From assembly GCF_000429545.1 (NCBI RefSeq), contig NZ_AUCB01000005.1, positions 62,001-126,000 of the forward strand: a DNA stretch of 64,000 nucleotides. Reading direction: 5' to 3'. Below the pieces are notes generated by a model. It was not told where the DNA came from and did no database searches. It saw only the letters and a list, made by a program, of their open reading frames with translations. The translations under genes were made by a program, and so were the position numbers. The stretch is from Arenibacter certesii DSM 19833. Its GTDB lineage: Bacteria; Bacteroidota; Bacteroidia; Flavobacteriales; Flavobacteriaceae. Below are positions 55,101 through 63,422 of the stretch, one piece after another (the stretch's first letter is position 1; each line of letters starts with the position of its first letter).

Positions 55101-55504
55101 GATGCATCCGTACCCGAAAAGATGAGTCGGTCTATAAGAAAGGTTTTCACCTCATCGTCCGATGCTTTATCCAAAGCTTTTAATATGGCGTTTTCAACCA
55201 CCCCATTTTGGATAGTAGGTTGTAATGATCCGCTATAGATTGCTAAACTATTTATGGCATATCTCGCTTTGGTGTCGTTCCCTGTACCTAAAGGAATCAA
55301 CATATCTGTAAATTTCAATACACCTTCTTCCCCTAACTCAATTACCTCATGCATTAAGCGATCGGAATGCTCCAAATCCTCTGCTGGCAATTGTGCCAAA
55401 ATATCAGCAACTTTAGTATCCAGGGTCCTGTTGTCCTGTGCAATTATAACTTGTGTGCTTACAAACAACAATAGCACACCTATAATCTTATATAAATTAT
55501 TCAT
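52103..55504 (-). CDS. HEAT-repeat protein with two 3-keto-disaccharide hydrolase (DUF1080) domains
   Basis: 1133 residues. Signal peptide (ending STQVIIAQ), then a long alpha-solenoid of HEAT-like repeats (about 30-700). Two DUF1080 domains close it: about 735-940 (FVSIFNGEDFTGW, WYIEDGVIGFKG, GDSGIYLRGTPQVQIWD) and about 945-1133 (FKSLLNGKELDHW, GANNGLGIHAP, ELQILDD, FLGHGSELAFRNIRI). DUF1080 enzymes cleave 3-keto glycosides made by a partner dehydrogenase; a Gfo/Idh/MocA oxidoreductase lies 21 bases upstream in the same operon. Tandem domains suggest two linkages or substrate sizes. Confidence 0.85.
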   Translation of the reverse strand: MNNLYKIIGVLLLFVSTQVIIAQDNRTLDTKVADILAQLPAEDLEHSDRLMHEVIELGEEGVLKFTDMLIPLGTGNDTKARYAINSLAIYSGSLQPTIQNGVVENAILKALDKASDDEVKTFLIDRLIFSGTDASVSALRAYLQNDDLYKPALAALASIGTANAANAILEAAKTAEGDKLADFIYTLGDLKFEPAEGVINASLASSSIVVQERALMALANIASPASYQVLENWAAKSNYNLDNTKSILAFIHYGNSLQKKGDKKSSNLVANSLLKNCKGEDQLHFRAAGLHILGKNEGSGVTKLLIKESKNKSNAYVGAVLDAAGGDLSSAEVAKWAKQYRRAAVDTKPLIIRMLEKNKDEAVFQSVVLRALKDKDGEVRTAGIKALSYQDKAKALPLLFNSLKTATTSSEFKAIEETLLRLVSAEDNKLLADQLANVSEDAKVVLVNVLSARDAKDQFNTLLGQLDNGSEKVNSAVYNALSSVASEKNLSVLLGLLDKTENIDNIESTQRALLHIVNNGNGKFSNELYDAYETASDKSKLLPVLASLSSEKALKLVSDQLSKGNEKERIIALNALSNWKNNDAIPYLFESAKNAQDGEIRKKSFSNYLSKVVRSNVPADQKLLLIRKLMPEAKNTAEKQQVLRAAQNVKTFLSLVFVSEYLDDEALLTTASNAAIAIALPTPGVKDGLSGEVVRDIVSRSVDNLTGPDSQYIKIDVKEFLDKMPNEKGFVSIFNGEDFTGWEGLVQNPIARSKMSKKQLAQAQAKANEQMMKDWYIEDGVIGFKGEGYNNIATIKDYGDFEMIVDWKITNGGDSGIYLRGTPQVQIWDTALVKVGAQVGSGGLYNNQVHESKPLVVADNPVDEWNTFRIKMIGERVTVHLNGVLVTDNVVLENYWDRKQAIFAKEAIELQAHGEDLGFRNIYVREISSGEDQLTEQEKKEGFKSLLNGKELDHWTGNKTDYFVENNELLVRPKQGGHGNLYTVEEYSDFIFRFDFKLTPGANNGLGIHAPLTGDVAYAGKELQILDDTAEIYANLEPYQYHGSVYGIIAAKQGALNPVGEWNSQEVIVKGDHIKITLNGKVIVDENIKEATKNGTLDKKDHPGLLRNKGHIAFLGHGSELAFRNIRIKDLAK

Positions 55505-55525
55505 CGTATAAATTCTTAGTATTGA

Positions 55526-56794
55526 TTAATATGCCCAAGAGGTTCTCATGGGTTGATCGATCAGCCTATTAGCTTCCTCGTCATTGATAAATTCCTGCTT
55601 AACAGGATCAAATTCCAAAGTTCGTCCCAAACGAAGTGCCACAAGCCCCATATTGACAACGGTACAAGACCTATGCCCGTTTTCCTCATTTAAAGCAAAT
55701 TTCTTTCTGGTTTTTACCGATTCGGAAAAAACAGTAATCTGCTCCTCTGGATCGGGAATACTATTGATTAAGCCCTCAATATTAGGGATAGTAGATCTAA
55801 ATCCGTTATATATCTTTCCATTTGGACCTTCGATATAAGCCGCATCCTTATCTTTATTTTCACCATCCAAAATAATCTGGCAACCATCTGCATAGGTGTA
55901 AACTACTTTTCTCCAGCTGCCAATAGCATCATAATGTTGCTCTGGGGCATCTACTTCAACTTTTACAGGGCTTGTATTATCTTTTCCAAGAAAGTATTGT
56001 ACTGGATCTATATAGTGCTGACCCATATCTCCTAATCCTCCTCCATCATAATCCCAATACCCTCTAAAGGTACCATGTACCCTATGCGGATGGTAAGGCT
56101 TCTCTGGGGCTGGTCCTAACCACATATTATAATCTAGTTCTGACGGTACAGGTTGTGGCGTTAAATTTTCTTTTCCTACCCAGTAAAACTTCCAGTTAAA
56201 ACCAGTTACACCACTGATCGTCACTTTTAAAGGCCATCCTAATGCCCCACTATCTACTACCTTCTTTAATTTTCTAACGGGAGTCCCCATTCCGTAAAAG
56301 TTATCTTTAAAACGGAACCAAGTGTTTAATCGGAACATTTTCCCATGCTGCTGCATTGCCTCTACCACTTTTTTTCCTTCACCAATGGTTCTGGTCATAG
56401 GTTTCTCACACCATACGTCCTTACCAGCTTCCGCGGCCATGATAGACATTAATCCGTGCCAATGTGGTGGTGTTGCGATATGGACAATATCTACGTCCGG
56501 TCTTTGTAACACCTCCCGGAAATCCCGATATCCCGTTACACCACTACCCACTTTTTTAAGGGTATTGGCCAAGTGATTCGCATCTGCATCACAAATTGCC
56601 AATAGTTTTGTACCCTCATAGGTTAAATGACCCTGTCCCATTCCACCAACACCAATAACTGCCTTGGTTAATTGGTCACTGGGAGCTATAAAACTAGGTC
56701 CTCCCATCACATGTCTTGGAATAATACTGATCCCTGCAGCTGCCACAATGGATTTTCTTACGAAATCCCTACGGCTTGTTGAATTTTTCTTCAT
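55526..56794 (-). CDS. Tat-exported Gfo/Idh/MocA-family oxidoreductase
   Basis: 422 residues. The N-terminus has a Tat signal, SRRDFVRKSIVAAAG. The nucleotide site is IGVGGMGQGHLTYEG, the family EKPMTRT motif has the usual Lys, and GGGLGDMGQHYIDPVQYFLG follows. Such exported members oxidise glycosides at C3 (or reduce keto sugars) with tightly bound NAD(P). It forms an operon with the HEAT/DUF1080 gene, as expected for a 3-keto-glycoside pathway. A divergently unrelated regulator gene lies upstream on the same strand. Confidence 0.85.
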   Translation of the reverse strand: MKKNSTSRRDFVRKSIVAAAGISIIPRHVMGGPSFIAPSDQLTKAVIGVGGMGQGHLTYEGTKLLAICDADANHLANTLKKVGSGVTGYRDFREVLQRPDVDIVHIATPPHWHGLMSIMAAEAGKDVWCEKPMTRTIGEGKKVVEAMQQHGKMFRLNTWFRFKDNFYGMGTPVRKLKKVVDSGALGWPLKVTISGVTGFNWKFYWVGKENLTPQPVPSELDYNMWLGPAPEKPYHPHRVHGTFRGYWDYDGGGLGDMGQHYIDPVQYFLGKDNTSPVKVEVDAPEQHYDAIGSWRKVVYTYADGCQIILDGENKDKDAAYIEGPNGKIYNGFRSTIPNIEGLINSIPDPEEQITVFSESVKTRKKFALNEENGHRSCTVVNMGLVALRLGRTLEFDPVKQEFINDEEANRLIDQPMRTSWAY

Positions 56795-56949
56795 CGATTC
56801 CTATACTATTTCTATTAATTATATGAATAAGTGCTATTTAATTGCTCAAAGAAACAGCACAATGCGTAAAAATAGGGGTAATAATTGGGGTAATATTCCT
56901 GAAAATTGTAAAATACTTGTTAAAATTATACTCTAGTTGAAGATAAATA

Positions 56950-59295
56950 TTAAGAAGCACTTATTAATTCCTCAAATTTTATGGGGTACTTTTCTCCATA
57001 AAGTTTATTGTACAGCTTAGTAAACTTATCATAGATAGAATGCGCTGTACTTAAATTACCTTGCTTTATCAATATTTGTAATCTAAGTTGCAAGGCAGTT
57101 TCATTTAGATCATCATAAATGTGCATCACTGAAACAAGATCTTGAAGCAAAGAAATATGCTCTTCTAAATTTAGTAATAATGCAACTTCTTGGCACAAGT
57201 CCAGGATATCATTGCTTAATCTTTCCACAAATGGATCTAACCAATCATCTTCTATATTTGCCAAAAATCGCTCTTCTTTGAGTATTCCCAACAACTTTCG
57301 TAATCCTCCTTCCCTTTGCCCCACTCCAATATCCTCTTTCCCAAAAATGTTCAGGTAATGCAAAACTTCTTGATACTCCCAATAACAATCTTCGGCCACT
57401 TCTAAAAACCAGTTCTTTTCCCTGAAAACTAATTGAATTGTAGTAGAGTCCGCAAGAATAGCCCTTAGGTTTTGGATATTTGTTCCCCTCGTATTTTTTG
57501 CGCTACTTGGCGTCATCCCTGGCCATAGATATTCTGTAAGCTTTTTTGTGCTTATCCCTTTTTTACTCCCTACGCTGTGTAGCATCACTATAAGAAAAAG
57601 TTGTTTAAGTTTTGGGGAGAGCTTCTTAGCTATATCCGTCCCATCGGCAACAATAATTTTAAGCGGACCAAAACATAGTATTTTTTCCTGGCAGGCAGAT
57701 ATCTCCTGAACTACAGTTGTTTTTCTCACCTCCCCCACCTTTGTATACGCTGGGTGATTAAGAACTTTATTTTTACCCTTTCTTTTGTTCCAAAAATAGA
57801 GCGCTATCAAAGGCACTACCACCACCATTATTATTGAAATGATAAATTTGAATATTCCATAAGACTCTTCTGGAGAGGCATCTAAAAACTCATCTCGTAT
57901 CTCATCTGGATTAAGCTCTCTATTCCATATCTTGATATAATCCATATAGCCTACGAAAAATTCCTGCCATAAGTTACTCCCTACAACCAAATTGTAATCA
58001 GACGTATCGTAATCCTCGATCAACTGAATTTTATCTGTTTGGACCCCATTTATAAAAAAGGAAAGGTCACTATTTAATTTAGAATGCACTAAGGCTACTT
58101 GAGTCCATTCATTTAAAGGCACAGGTGAAGTTCGGGATATATAATCCTTTATATCGGCCATGGTAAACGTAAGGAAACCATCATGTAATTTTAATACAAA
58201 ATTCTCACCTTTTCCTAAGATGCTATTATTCTTTCCTAAGACTGTTGGCTTTATCCAAGCTGAAATAGTAAAACTGCTCTGTAAGGCCATTCTACTATCC
58301 AAACCTGCATCCATATAGGCTCCATTATTAAAATACCCTACCTTACCACGGCTCCTATCCTCAAATAAATCGACTTTATTGACAATTAGCTCCCTATTGT
58401 TTTTCCTGATGTTGTTTTTAATAGTAGGACTAAAGGAAAAATAATCTGTAAGTCCATATTCGGGATCTAAGGGAAAACCAACAAATTCCTTTAAATTTCC
58501 GCTATTATCGGAAGTAGTACGAATAATATCCGGAGAAAAATAAAATCCAGCCTTATGTGGAATAAATACAGGCAATTCTCCTTTTGAAAGGATTGGAAAA
58601 CTAAAATTCCCATTTACTCTAAGATCACTATGGTTTTTAAACCCCACACCATCTAGCAATCGGCCTTTTGACGTAACCGTTCCAAAAACACGTTTTATCT
58701 GGTTAAGCCCCTGCACTATACTATCTATAAATATAAAATTCTCTGGATCTCCTTGAATTAAATTTGGCAATCTTCCCGTTGTCCTCCAAAATTTTACCAA
58801 AACACTATCACGCACAGCTTCCTTATCGTTAACTGTCACTAAATTCAGCTCCCCCTCCGCCGTAAAGTGCAATATATCTTTTGATGTTGTTTTGCTATCC
58901 CTTAAAATGGTATCTACCACATTAAAGGGCACGAGTTGGGCTTTATTTTCAGGAAAGATTACTCTGTTATGATTTGCACCACTTAGAATTAGCAAATCAC
59001 TCTTTTTAGCCATCAACTCCTTTAATACAGGTAGATAATCCTCTTTAAATTCTAAGATATATACCGCTAAGGGAGATTCTCCCTGAGTTAAAAATGACAA
59101 ATTGGAATCATCTATCCTATCGATATCTACCAATACATACGACTGCGATCTAATCTTCCATCTATCCTCCTCTGAAAGATTTGAAAAATCCTGGGAAACC
59201 CCCTCCCATATAAAGAAAAAGAATAACAGGGTATGCGCAAATAAAAGTACAGATTTTTTAGACAAAATATAGGTAGCACCCAGCATAAGGGCCAT
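56950..59295 (-). CDS. Membrane-spanning LamG / SARP-like one-component regulator
   Basis: About 781 residues from ATG 59295 (ATG 59286 and a codon at 59355 are alternatives). An N-terminal signal/anchor is followed by an extracytoplasmic part without a known domain, then a LamG-type concanavalin fold (about 320-470: SFTISAWIKPTVLGK, LNEWTQVALVH, GYMDYIKIWNRELN). One membrane helix (about 481-502) leads to a cytoplasmic OmpR/SARP-like winged helix (about 536-635: LKQLFLIVMLHS, STKKLTEYLWPGM, NIQNLRAIL) and a BTAD-like helical tail. It probably senses a sugar outside and binds DNA directly. It lies just upstream of the keto-sugar operon. Confidence 0.75.
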   Translation of the reverse strand: MALMLGATYILSKKSVLLFAHTLLFFFFIWEGVSQDFSNLSEEDRWKIRSQSYVLVDIDRIDDSNLSFLTQGESPLAVYILEFKEDYLPVLKELMAKKSDLLILSGANHNRVIFPENKAQLVPFNVVDTILRDSKTTSKDILHFTAEGELNLVTVNDKEAVRDSVLVKFWRTTGRLPNLIQGDPENFIFIDSIVQGLNQIKRVFGTVTSKGRLLDGVGFKNHSDLRVNGNFSFPILSKGELPVFIPHKAGFYFSPDIIRTTSDNSGNLKEFVGFPLDPEYGLTDYFSFSPTIKNNIRKNNRELIVNKVDLFEDRSRGKVGYFNNGAYMDAGLDSRMALQSSFTISAWIKPTVLGKNNSILGKGENFVLKLHDGFLTFTMADIKDYISRTSPVPLNEWTQVALVHSKLNSDLSFFINGVQTDKIQLIEDYDTSDYNLVVGSNLWQEFFVGYMDYIKIWNRELNPDEIRDEFLDASPEESYGIFKFIISIIMVVVVPLIALYFWNKRKGKNKVLNHPAYTKVGEVRKTTVVQEISACQEKILCFGPLKIIVADGTDIAKKLSPKLKQLFLIVMLHSVGSKKGISTKKLTEYLWPGMTPSSAKNTRGTNIQNLRAILADSTTIQLVFREKNWFLEVAEDCYWEYQEVLHYLNIFGKEDIGVGQREGGLRKLLGILKEERFLANIEDDWLDPFVERLSNDILDLCQEVALLLNLEEHISLLQDLVSVMHIYDDLNETALQLRLQILIKQGNLSTAHSIYDKFTKLYNKLYGEKYPIKFEELISAS

Positions 59296-59420
59296 TAGAT
59301 TATTCTCGCAATTTAATAAGAATAAATAGAAAACCCACAAAAGACCTATGCACAAAAGAAAGCCACTTTAATAGTAAAGCAACTTCAATAAAGCTAGAAA
59401 GAATTAAAACTCCACTGTCC

Positions 59421-61205
59421 TTACATTCTTTCAGGAACCTGAATTCCTAATAGCGAGAAGGAAGATTTAATGATTTCACCCACTTTCTTCGCCAATTGAA
59501 TCCTGAATTTTCTTTTGATTTCATCCGTTTCTCCCAATATAGACACATTTTGATAGAAGGAATTAAATTCCTTCACTAGATCATAGGTATAATTAGCCAA
59601 TAGAGCCGGACTAAAATTATCAGCGGCTAGCAGTATTGTTTCGGGAAACAACTGAATCTGCTTTAACAGTTCCTTTTCTTTTTCATGAAGTTCCAACAGG
59701 TCTGTAGTTTCTGAAATGTCATAATTAAGCTCCTCTCCTTTCCTAAGTATAGACTGGATCCTTGCATAAGTATATTGAATAAATGGACCTGTATTTCCTT
59801 GAAAATCCACAGATTCTTCTGGATTAAAGAGAATACGCTTCTTGGGATCCACTTTAAGAATATAATACTTAAGTGCGCCCATCCCTATTACTTTATAGAG
59901 TTCTTGCTTCTCCTCTTCCGAATAATCCTCCAACTTACCTAGTTCTTCAGAAATTTCGGCAGCGGTACGGGCCATATCATCCATGAGCTCATCTGCATCT
60001 ACTACGGTCCCCTCTCTACTTTTCATCTTACCACTTGGCAAGTCTACCATCCCATAACTTAAATGGTATAGATTTTCCGCCCAATTGAATCCTAGCTTTT
60101 TAAGGATAAGAAACAGCACCTTAAAATGATAATCCTGTTCGTTACCCACGGTATATACCATTCCTGCAACGTCAGGATTATCCTTTACCCTTTGTATGGC
60201 TGTACCTATGTCTTGCGTCATATATACTGCGGTCCCATCGGATCTTAACACTATTTTTTCATCTAGACCTTCATCTGTCAGGTCAATCCACACACTCCCA
60301 TCGTCCTTCTTATAAAAAACACCCCTTTTAAGGCCGTCTTCCACAAAATCCTTACCCAACAAATAGGTATTACTCTCATAATACAGTTGATCAAAATCTA
60401 CCCCTAGATTCTTATAAGTAACATCAAACCCATCATAAACCCATGAATTCATCGTTTCCCAAAGCGCTACAACTTCAGGGTCGCCCGCCTCCCATTTGCG
60501 AAGCATTTCTTGCGCTTCTAAAATTATTGGCGCCTCCTTCTCAGCCGCATTCGTATCAACGCCTTCTGCTACAAGTGTCGCTATCTCTTCTTTATAAGCC
60601 TTGTCAAAAGCCACATAGTAATTCCCTACCAGCTTATCGCCTTTTAAGCCAGTGCTTTCAGGTGTCTCTCCATTTCCAAATCGCTTCCAAGCGAGCATAC
60701 TTTTACAAATATGGATTCCCCTATCATTTATAATCTGAGTCTTATACACCTTTTTCCCTGCAGCTTTAACGATCTCCGCTACGGAATATCCCAATAAATT
60801 ATTACGTACATGCCCCAAGTGCAAAGGCTTGTTGGTATTGGGTGAGGAATACTCCACCATAACAGCCTCATCCTGCTTTTGAGAAACGAGACCAAAATTT
60901 GGATCCATTAAAATTCCATTGAAAAACTGAAGGTAATAAGAATCACTAATAGTAATATTTAAAAAACCTTTAACTACATTAAAATCCTTCACCTCTTCTA
61001 TCTCATCCTTTAAAAACTGACCTATTTGCTCGCCAATTTGTACAGGATTCCCTTTTACTACTCGTAACATTGGAAAGACTACTACGGTAATGTCTCCAGC
61101 AAAATCCTTTCTGGTAGGCTGAAACTCTACCGTAGGCAAATCTACTTCATATATTGCAGTTACCGCTTCCTTTACCTTCTGGGATAAAACTTCTTGAATG
61201 TTCAT
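59421..61205 (-). CDS. argS: Arginyl-tRNA synthetase
   Basis: 594 residues, normal length. The HIGH-type motif is KPLHLGHVRNNLLG, and the class I second signature region reads LPSGKMKSREGTVV as in ArgRS, which lacks a standard KMSKS. C-terminal anticodon-binding domain about 470-594. A TAATTTTG promoter box lies just upstream of the start (61228-61235, minus strand). Confidence 0.95.
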   Translation of the reverse strand: MNIQEVLSQKVKEAVTAIYEVDLPTVEFQPTRKDFAGDITVVVFPMLRVVKGNPVQIGEQIGQFLKDEIEEVKDFNVVKGFLNITISDSYYLQFFNGILMDPNFGLVSQKQDEAVMVEYSSPNTNKPLHLGHVRNNLLGYSVAEIVKAAGKKVYKTQIINDRGIHICKSMLAWKRFGNGETPESTGLKGDKLVGNYYVAFDKAYKEEIATLVAEGVDTNAAEKEAPIILEAQEMLRKWEAGDPEVVALWETMNSWVYDGFDVTYKNLGVDFDQLYYESNTYLLGKDFVEDGLKRGVFYKKDDGSVWIDLTDEGLDEKIVLRSDGTAVYMTQDIGTAIQRVKDNPDVAGMVYTVGNEQDYHFKVLFLILKKLGFNWAENLYHLSYGMVDLPSGKMKSREGTVVDADELMDDMARTAAEISEELGKLEDYSEEEKQELYKVIGMGALKYYILKVDPKKRILFNPEESVDFQGNTGPFIQYTYARIQSILRKGEELNYDISETTDLLELHEKEKELLKQIQLFPETILLAADNFSPALLANYTYDLVKEFNSFYQNVSILGETDEIKRKFRIQLAKKVGEIIKSSFSLLGIQVPERM

Positions 61206-61227
61206 TAAAAATTGGTGTTTAAGGCTG

Positions 61228-61235
61228 CAAAATTA
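61228..61235 (-). promoter_or_regulatory. TAATTTTG -7 box of argS
   Basis: Exact TAnnTTTG match on the minus strand, 22 bases before the argS start. Confidence 0.5.
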
Positions 61236-61326
61236 AGCATTTTTATTGTTACGACGAGATCTTTAGCCCTCACCACCATTGAAGTAAGAAGAATTCTTTA
61301 ACTTTATATCAAATACCACTATTAAA

Positions 61327-61752
61327 ATGCTTCTCAACGTATCATATAATAACAAAGAAATTTTCCGAAAAATAGAAAAGGAGGTAGGTAAACCATACTC
61401 ATTTATAAAGCGATTTGCCCTAGATGGAATTGGGTCACCAAAATTGCATATTATAGATAGTAGCATCCATATTAAAAACCTTTTAATTTTAGATAATAAC
61501 ACGGATTCTTGCAATATAGAACTTCGTCCTAGGGGTATAATTATACGTTTTAGATCACTTTTGGAGACTTTTGGATTAATTATTCCTTATCACAAACTAT
61601 CTCTTAACAAGACTGACTTAGGAATTTATACCATTTATAGGGACCAGTACTTCATCCAAATTAGAGCAGATACCAAGGCCAGTCAAAAATTTTTCGCTAA
61701 AATGTTAGGACATAGAGCAGACAACACTCCTATCAACATTGAAGATCTATAA
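61327..61752 (+). CDS. Conserved-looking protein of unknown function
   Basis: 141 residues, no signal peptide and no membrane helix. It begins MLLNVSYNNKEIFRKI and has alternating strand and basic segments (IELRPRGIIIRFRSL, IYRDQYFIQIRADTKAS) suggesting a small alpha/beta fold. It is divergent from argS and upstream of the BCCT transporter. I do not recognise the family. Confidence 0.6.
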   Translation: MLLNVSYNNKEIFRKIEKEVGKPYSFIKRFALDGIGSPKLHIIDSSIHIKNLLILDNNTDSCNIELRPRGIIIRFRSLLETFGLIIPYHKLSLNKTDLGIYTIYRDQYFIQIRADTKASQKFFAKMLGHRADNTPINIEDL

Positions 61753-61803
61753 GTGGATAGCAATAAACCCTCTTCCCTTGCTTAAGGTGGCAAAAGATGA
61801 AAC

Positions 61804-63366
61804 GTGTTACCTGTCACTGATAGGGAGTGCAAAATATTATCAACCATTCAACTAAAGACCGACATAATTAAAGCGCTAGGCCCCATTTTTAAAAATCCAT
61901 TACTTTCAATTTCCATTGGGATTTTATCCATCTTGACATTAGTGGTATTCATAGCTACCGAATATAGTTACAACGCCATAGAAACCATCTCAATATGGGT
62001 ACGTAGTTATTTTGGGCAATTCTACCTTTACCTTGGGCTCGGTTGTGTTTTACTTTTGATAGGCATTGCCGTTTCGCCGTTGGGGAAAATTAAATTGGGA
62101 AAACCTTCAGAAGCACCAGAGCATAGCTTTTGGGCATGGTCAGCAATGCTATACAGTGCTGGGATGGGAGCAGGTATATTATTACGAGCGGTACAGGAAC
62201 CAGTTTTTATGCAACAACATCCACCCTACCCCTCACAAGCCTCTCCAGATATCTTAGCCTTAGTATATACCTTTTACCAATGGGGCTTTACTGCTTGGGC
62301 TTTTTACGGACTTTTTGCCATGATAATTGGATACTTCCTCTTTGTGAAGAAACGAAAAGTCTTAGTGAGTGCAACAATAGCTGACGTAGTTTCGCATAGG
62401 CCCACCAAAACAGGCATAGATATCTTAACTGTAATCACTACCGTATTTGGCCTGGTTGCCGCAATAGGCTTGGGAACCACTCAAATTAATGGGGGAATAA
62501 ATTTTATATTTTCCGCGCAAAATGGATTGCTAACTACTTTATTTTTAGCCACAATTATTTCCTCCCTCGCCTTTTACTCCGCCTGGAACGGGGTAAACAA
62601 GGGCATAAAGGTGATTTCAAAGATAAATATCCTTATCACCATTGCCTTGCTTACATTCACCTTTGTCAACAGCGATATGGGTGCTGTTCTCTTCAATTTT
62701 TACAAAGCAACGCTGCAATATATTAAAGACTTTATCCCGATGAGTCTAGCATTTGGTGATTATGATCCGGGCATTGCCTTTCTTACCGACTGGACCTATT
62801 ATTATTGGGCATTCTGGATTGCTTGGGCACCATTCACCGGAATTTTTATTGCACGTATCTCCAAAGGACGCTCCTTAAGACAATTATTATTAGGAGTGTT
62901 GATCGTTCCTAGCTTAGGTACTTTTTTCTGGTTTTCCGTATTTGGAACTTCCGCCTTTCAGCTAATGGAGGTTTGGGGTAGTTACCAGGGAGAATTTAGT
63001 GGCGTATTCTCATCCCTATTTATTTTCTTCGCCAATTACCCTATGGCTACCATATTAAACCTGACCACTATTGTGCTTTTGATAGGATTTTTGGTCACCT
63101 CGGTAGATTCTGCAGTGTATGTATTAAGTATGTTTTCGGATAATGGCAAAAAGAACCCAAATAAATCACATCGATTGCTTTGGTCGGTTTTTATATTTCT
63201 CACTACTGTTGCACTACTTCTTTTGGGTAATGCAAAGCCTGAGATAAATGTATTGATTGCAGCTCAAAAGCTACTGATTATCACCTCACTACCTTTTGCT
63301 TTTTTTATGGTTATCATGACTGTAATTTTCCTAAAACAGCTCCTAAAACAAAAAAAACTTCCTTGA
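61804..63366 (+). CDS. BCCT-family betaine/choline/carnitine transporter
   Basis: 520 residues from a GTG start (61804); no in-frame ATG lies near. About 12 membrane segments with the BCCT signatures SFWAWSAMLYSAGMGAGIL, TFYQWGFTAWAFYGL and WTYYYWAFWIAWAPFTGIFIA, which contain the aromatic residues that bind quaternary ammonium groups. It imports betaine, choline or a similar solute, fitting osmoprotection in salt water. It is preceded by the unknown 141-residue protein and convergent to a CtlX-like gene. Confidence 0.9.
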   Translation: MLPVTDRECKILSTIQLKTDIIKALGPIFKNPLLSISIGILSILTLVVFIATEYSYNAIETISIWVRSYFGQFYLYLGLGCVLLLIGIAVSPLGKIKLGKPSEAPEHSFWAWSAMLYSAGMGAGILLRAVQEPVFMQQHPPYPSQASPDILALVYTFYQWGFTAWAFYGLFAMIIGYFLFVKKRKVLVSATIADVVSHRPTKTGIDILTVITTVFGLVAAIGLGTTQINGGINFIFSAQNGLLTTLFLATIISSLAFYSAWNGVNKGIKVISKINILITIALLTFTFVNSDMGAVLFNFYKATLQYIKDFIPMSLAFGDYDPGIAFLTDWTYYYWAFWIAWAPFTGIFIARISKGRSLRQLLLGVLIVPSLGTFFWFSVFGTSAFQLMEVWGSYQGEFSGVFSSLFIFFANYPMATILNLTTIVLLIGFLVTSVDSAVYVLSMFSDNGKKNPNKSHRLLWSVFIFLTTVALLLLGNAKPEINVLIAAQKLLIITSLPFAFFMVIMTVIFLKQLLKQKKLP

Positions 63367-63398
63367 TTAAGGCATAAGCATGACGCTTAATAAGGAAG
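63358..63398. terminator. Bidirectional terminator
   Basis: CTTCCTT-G-ATTAAG (63358-63371) pairs with CTTAAT-AAGGAAG (63386-63398), one bulged base. It separates the convergent BCCT and CtlX-like genes. Confidence 0.75.
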
Positions 63399-63422
63399 AT
63401 GATCTGTTTCTTAAAGATTAGA

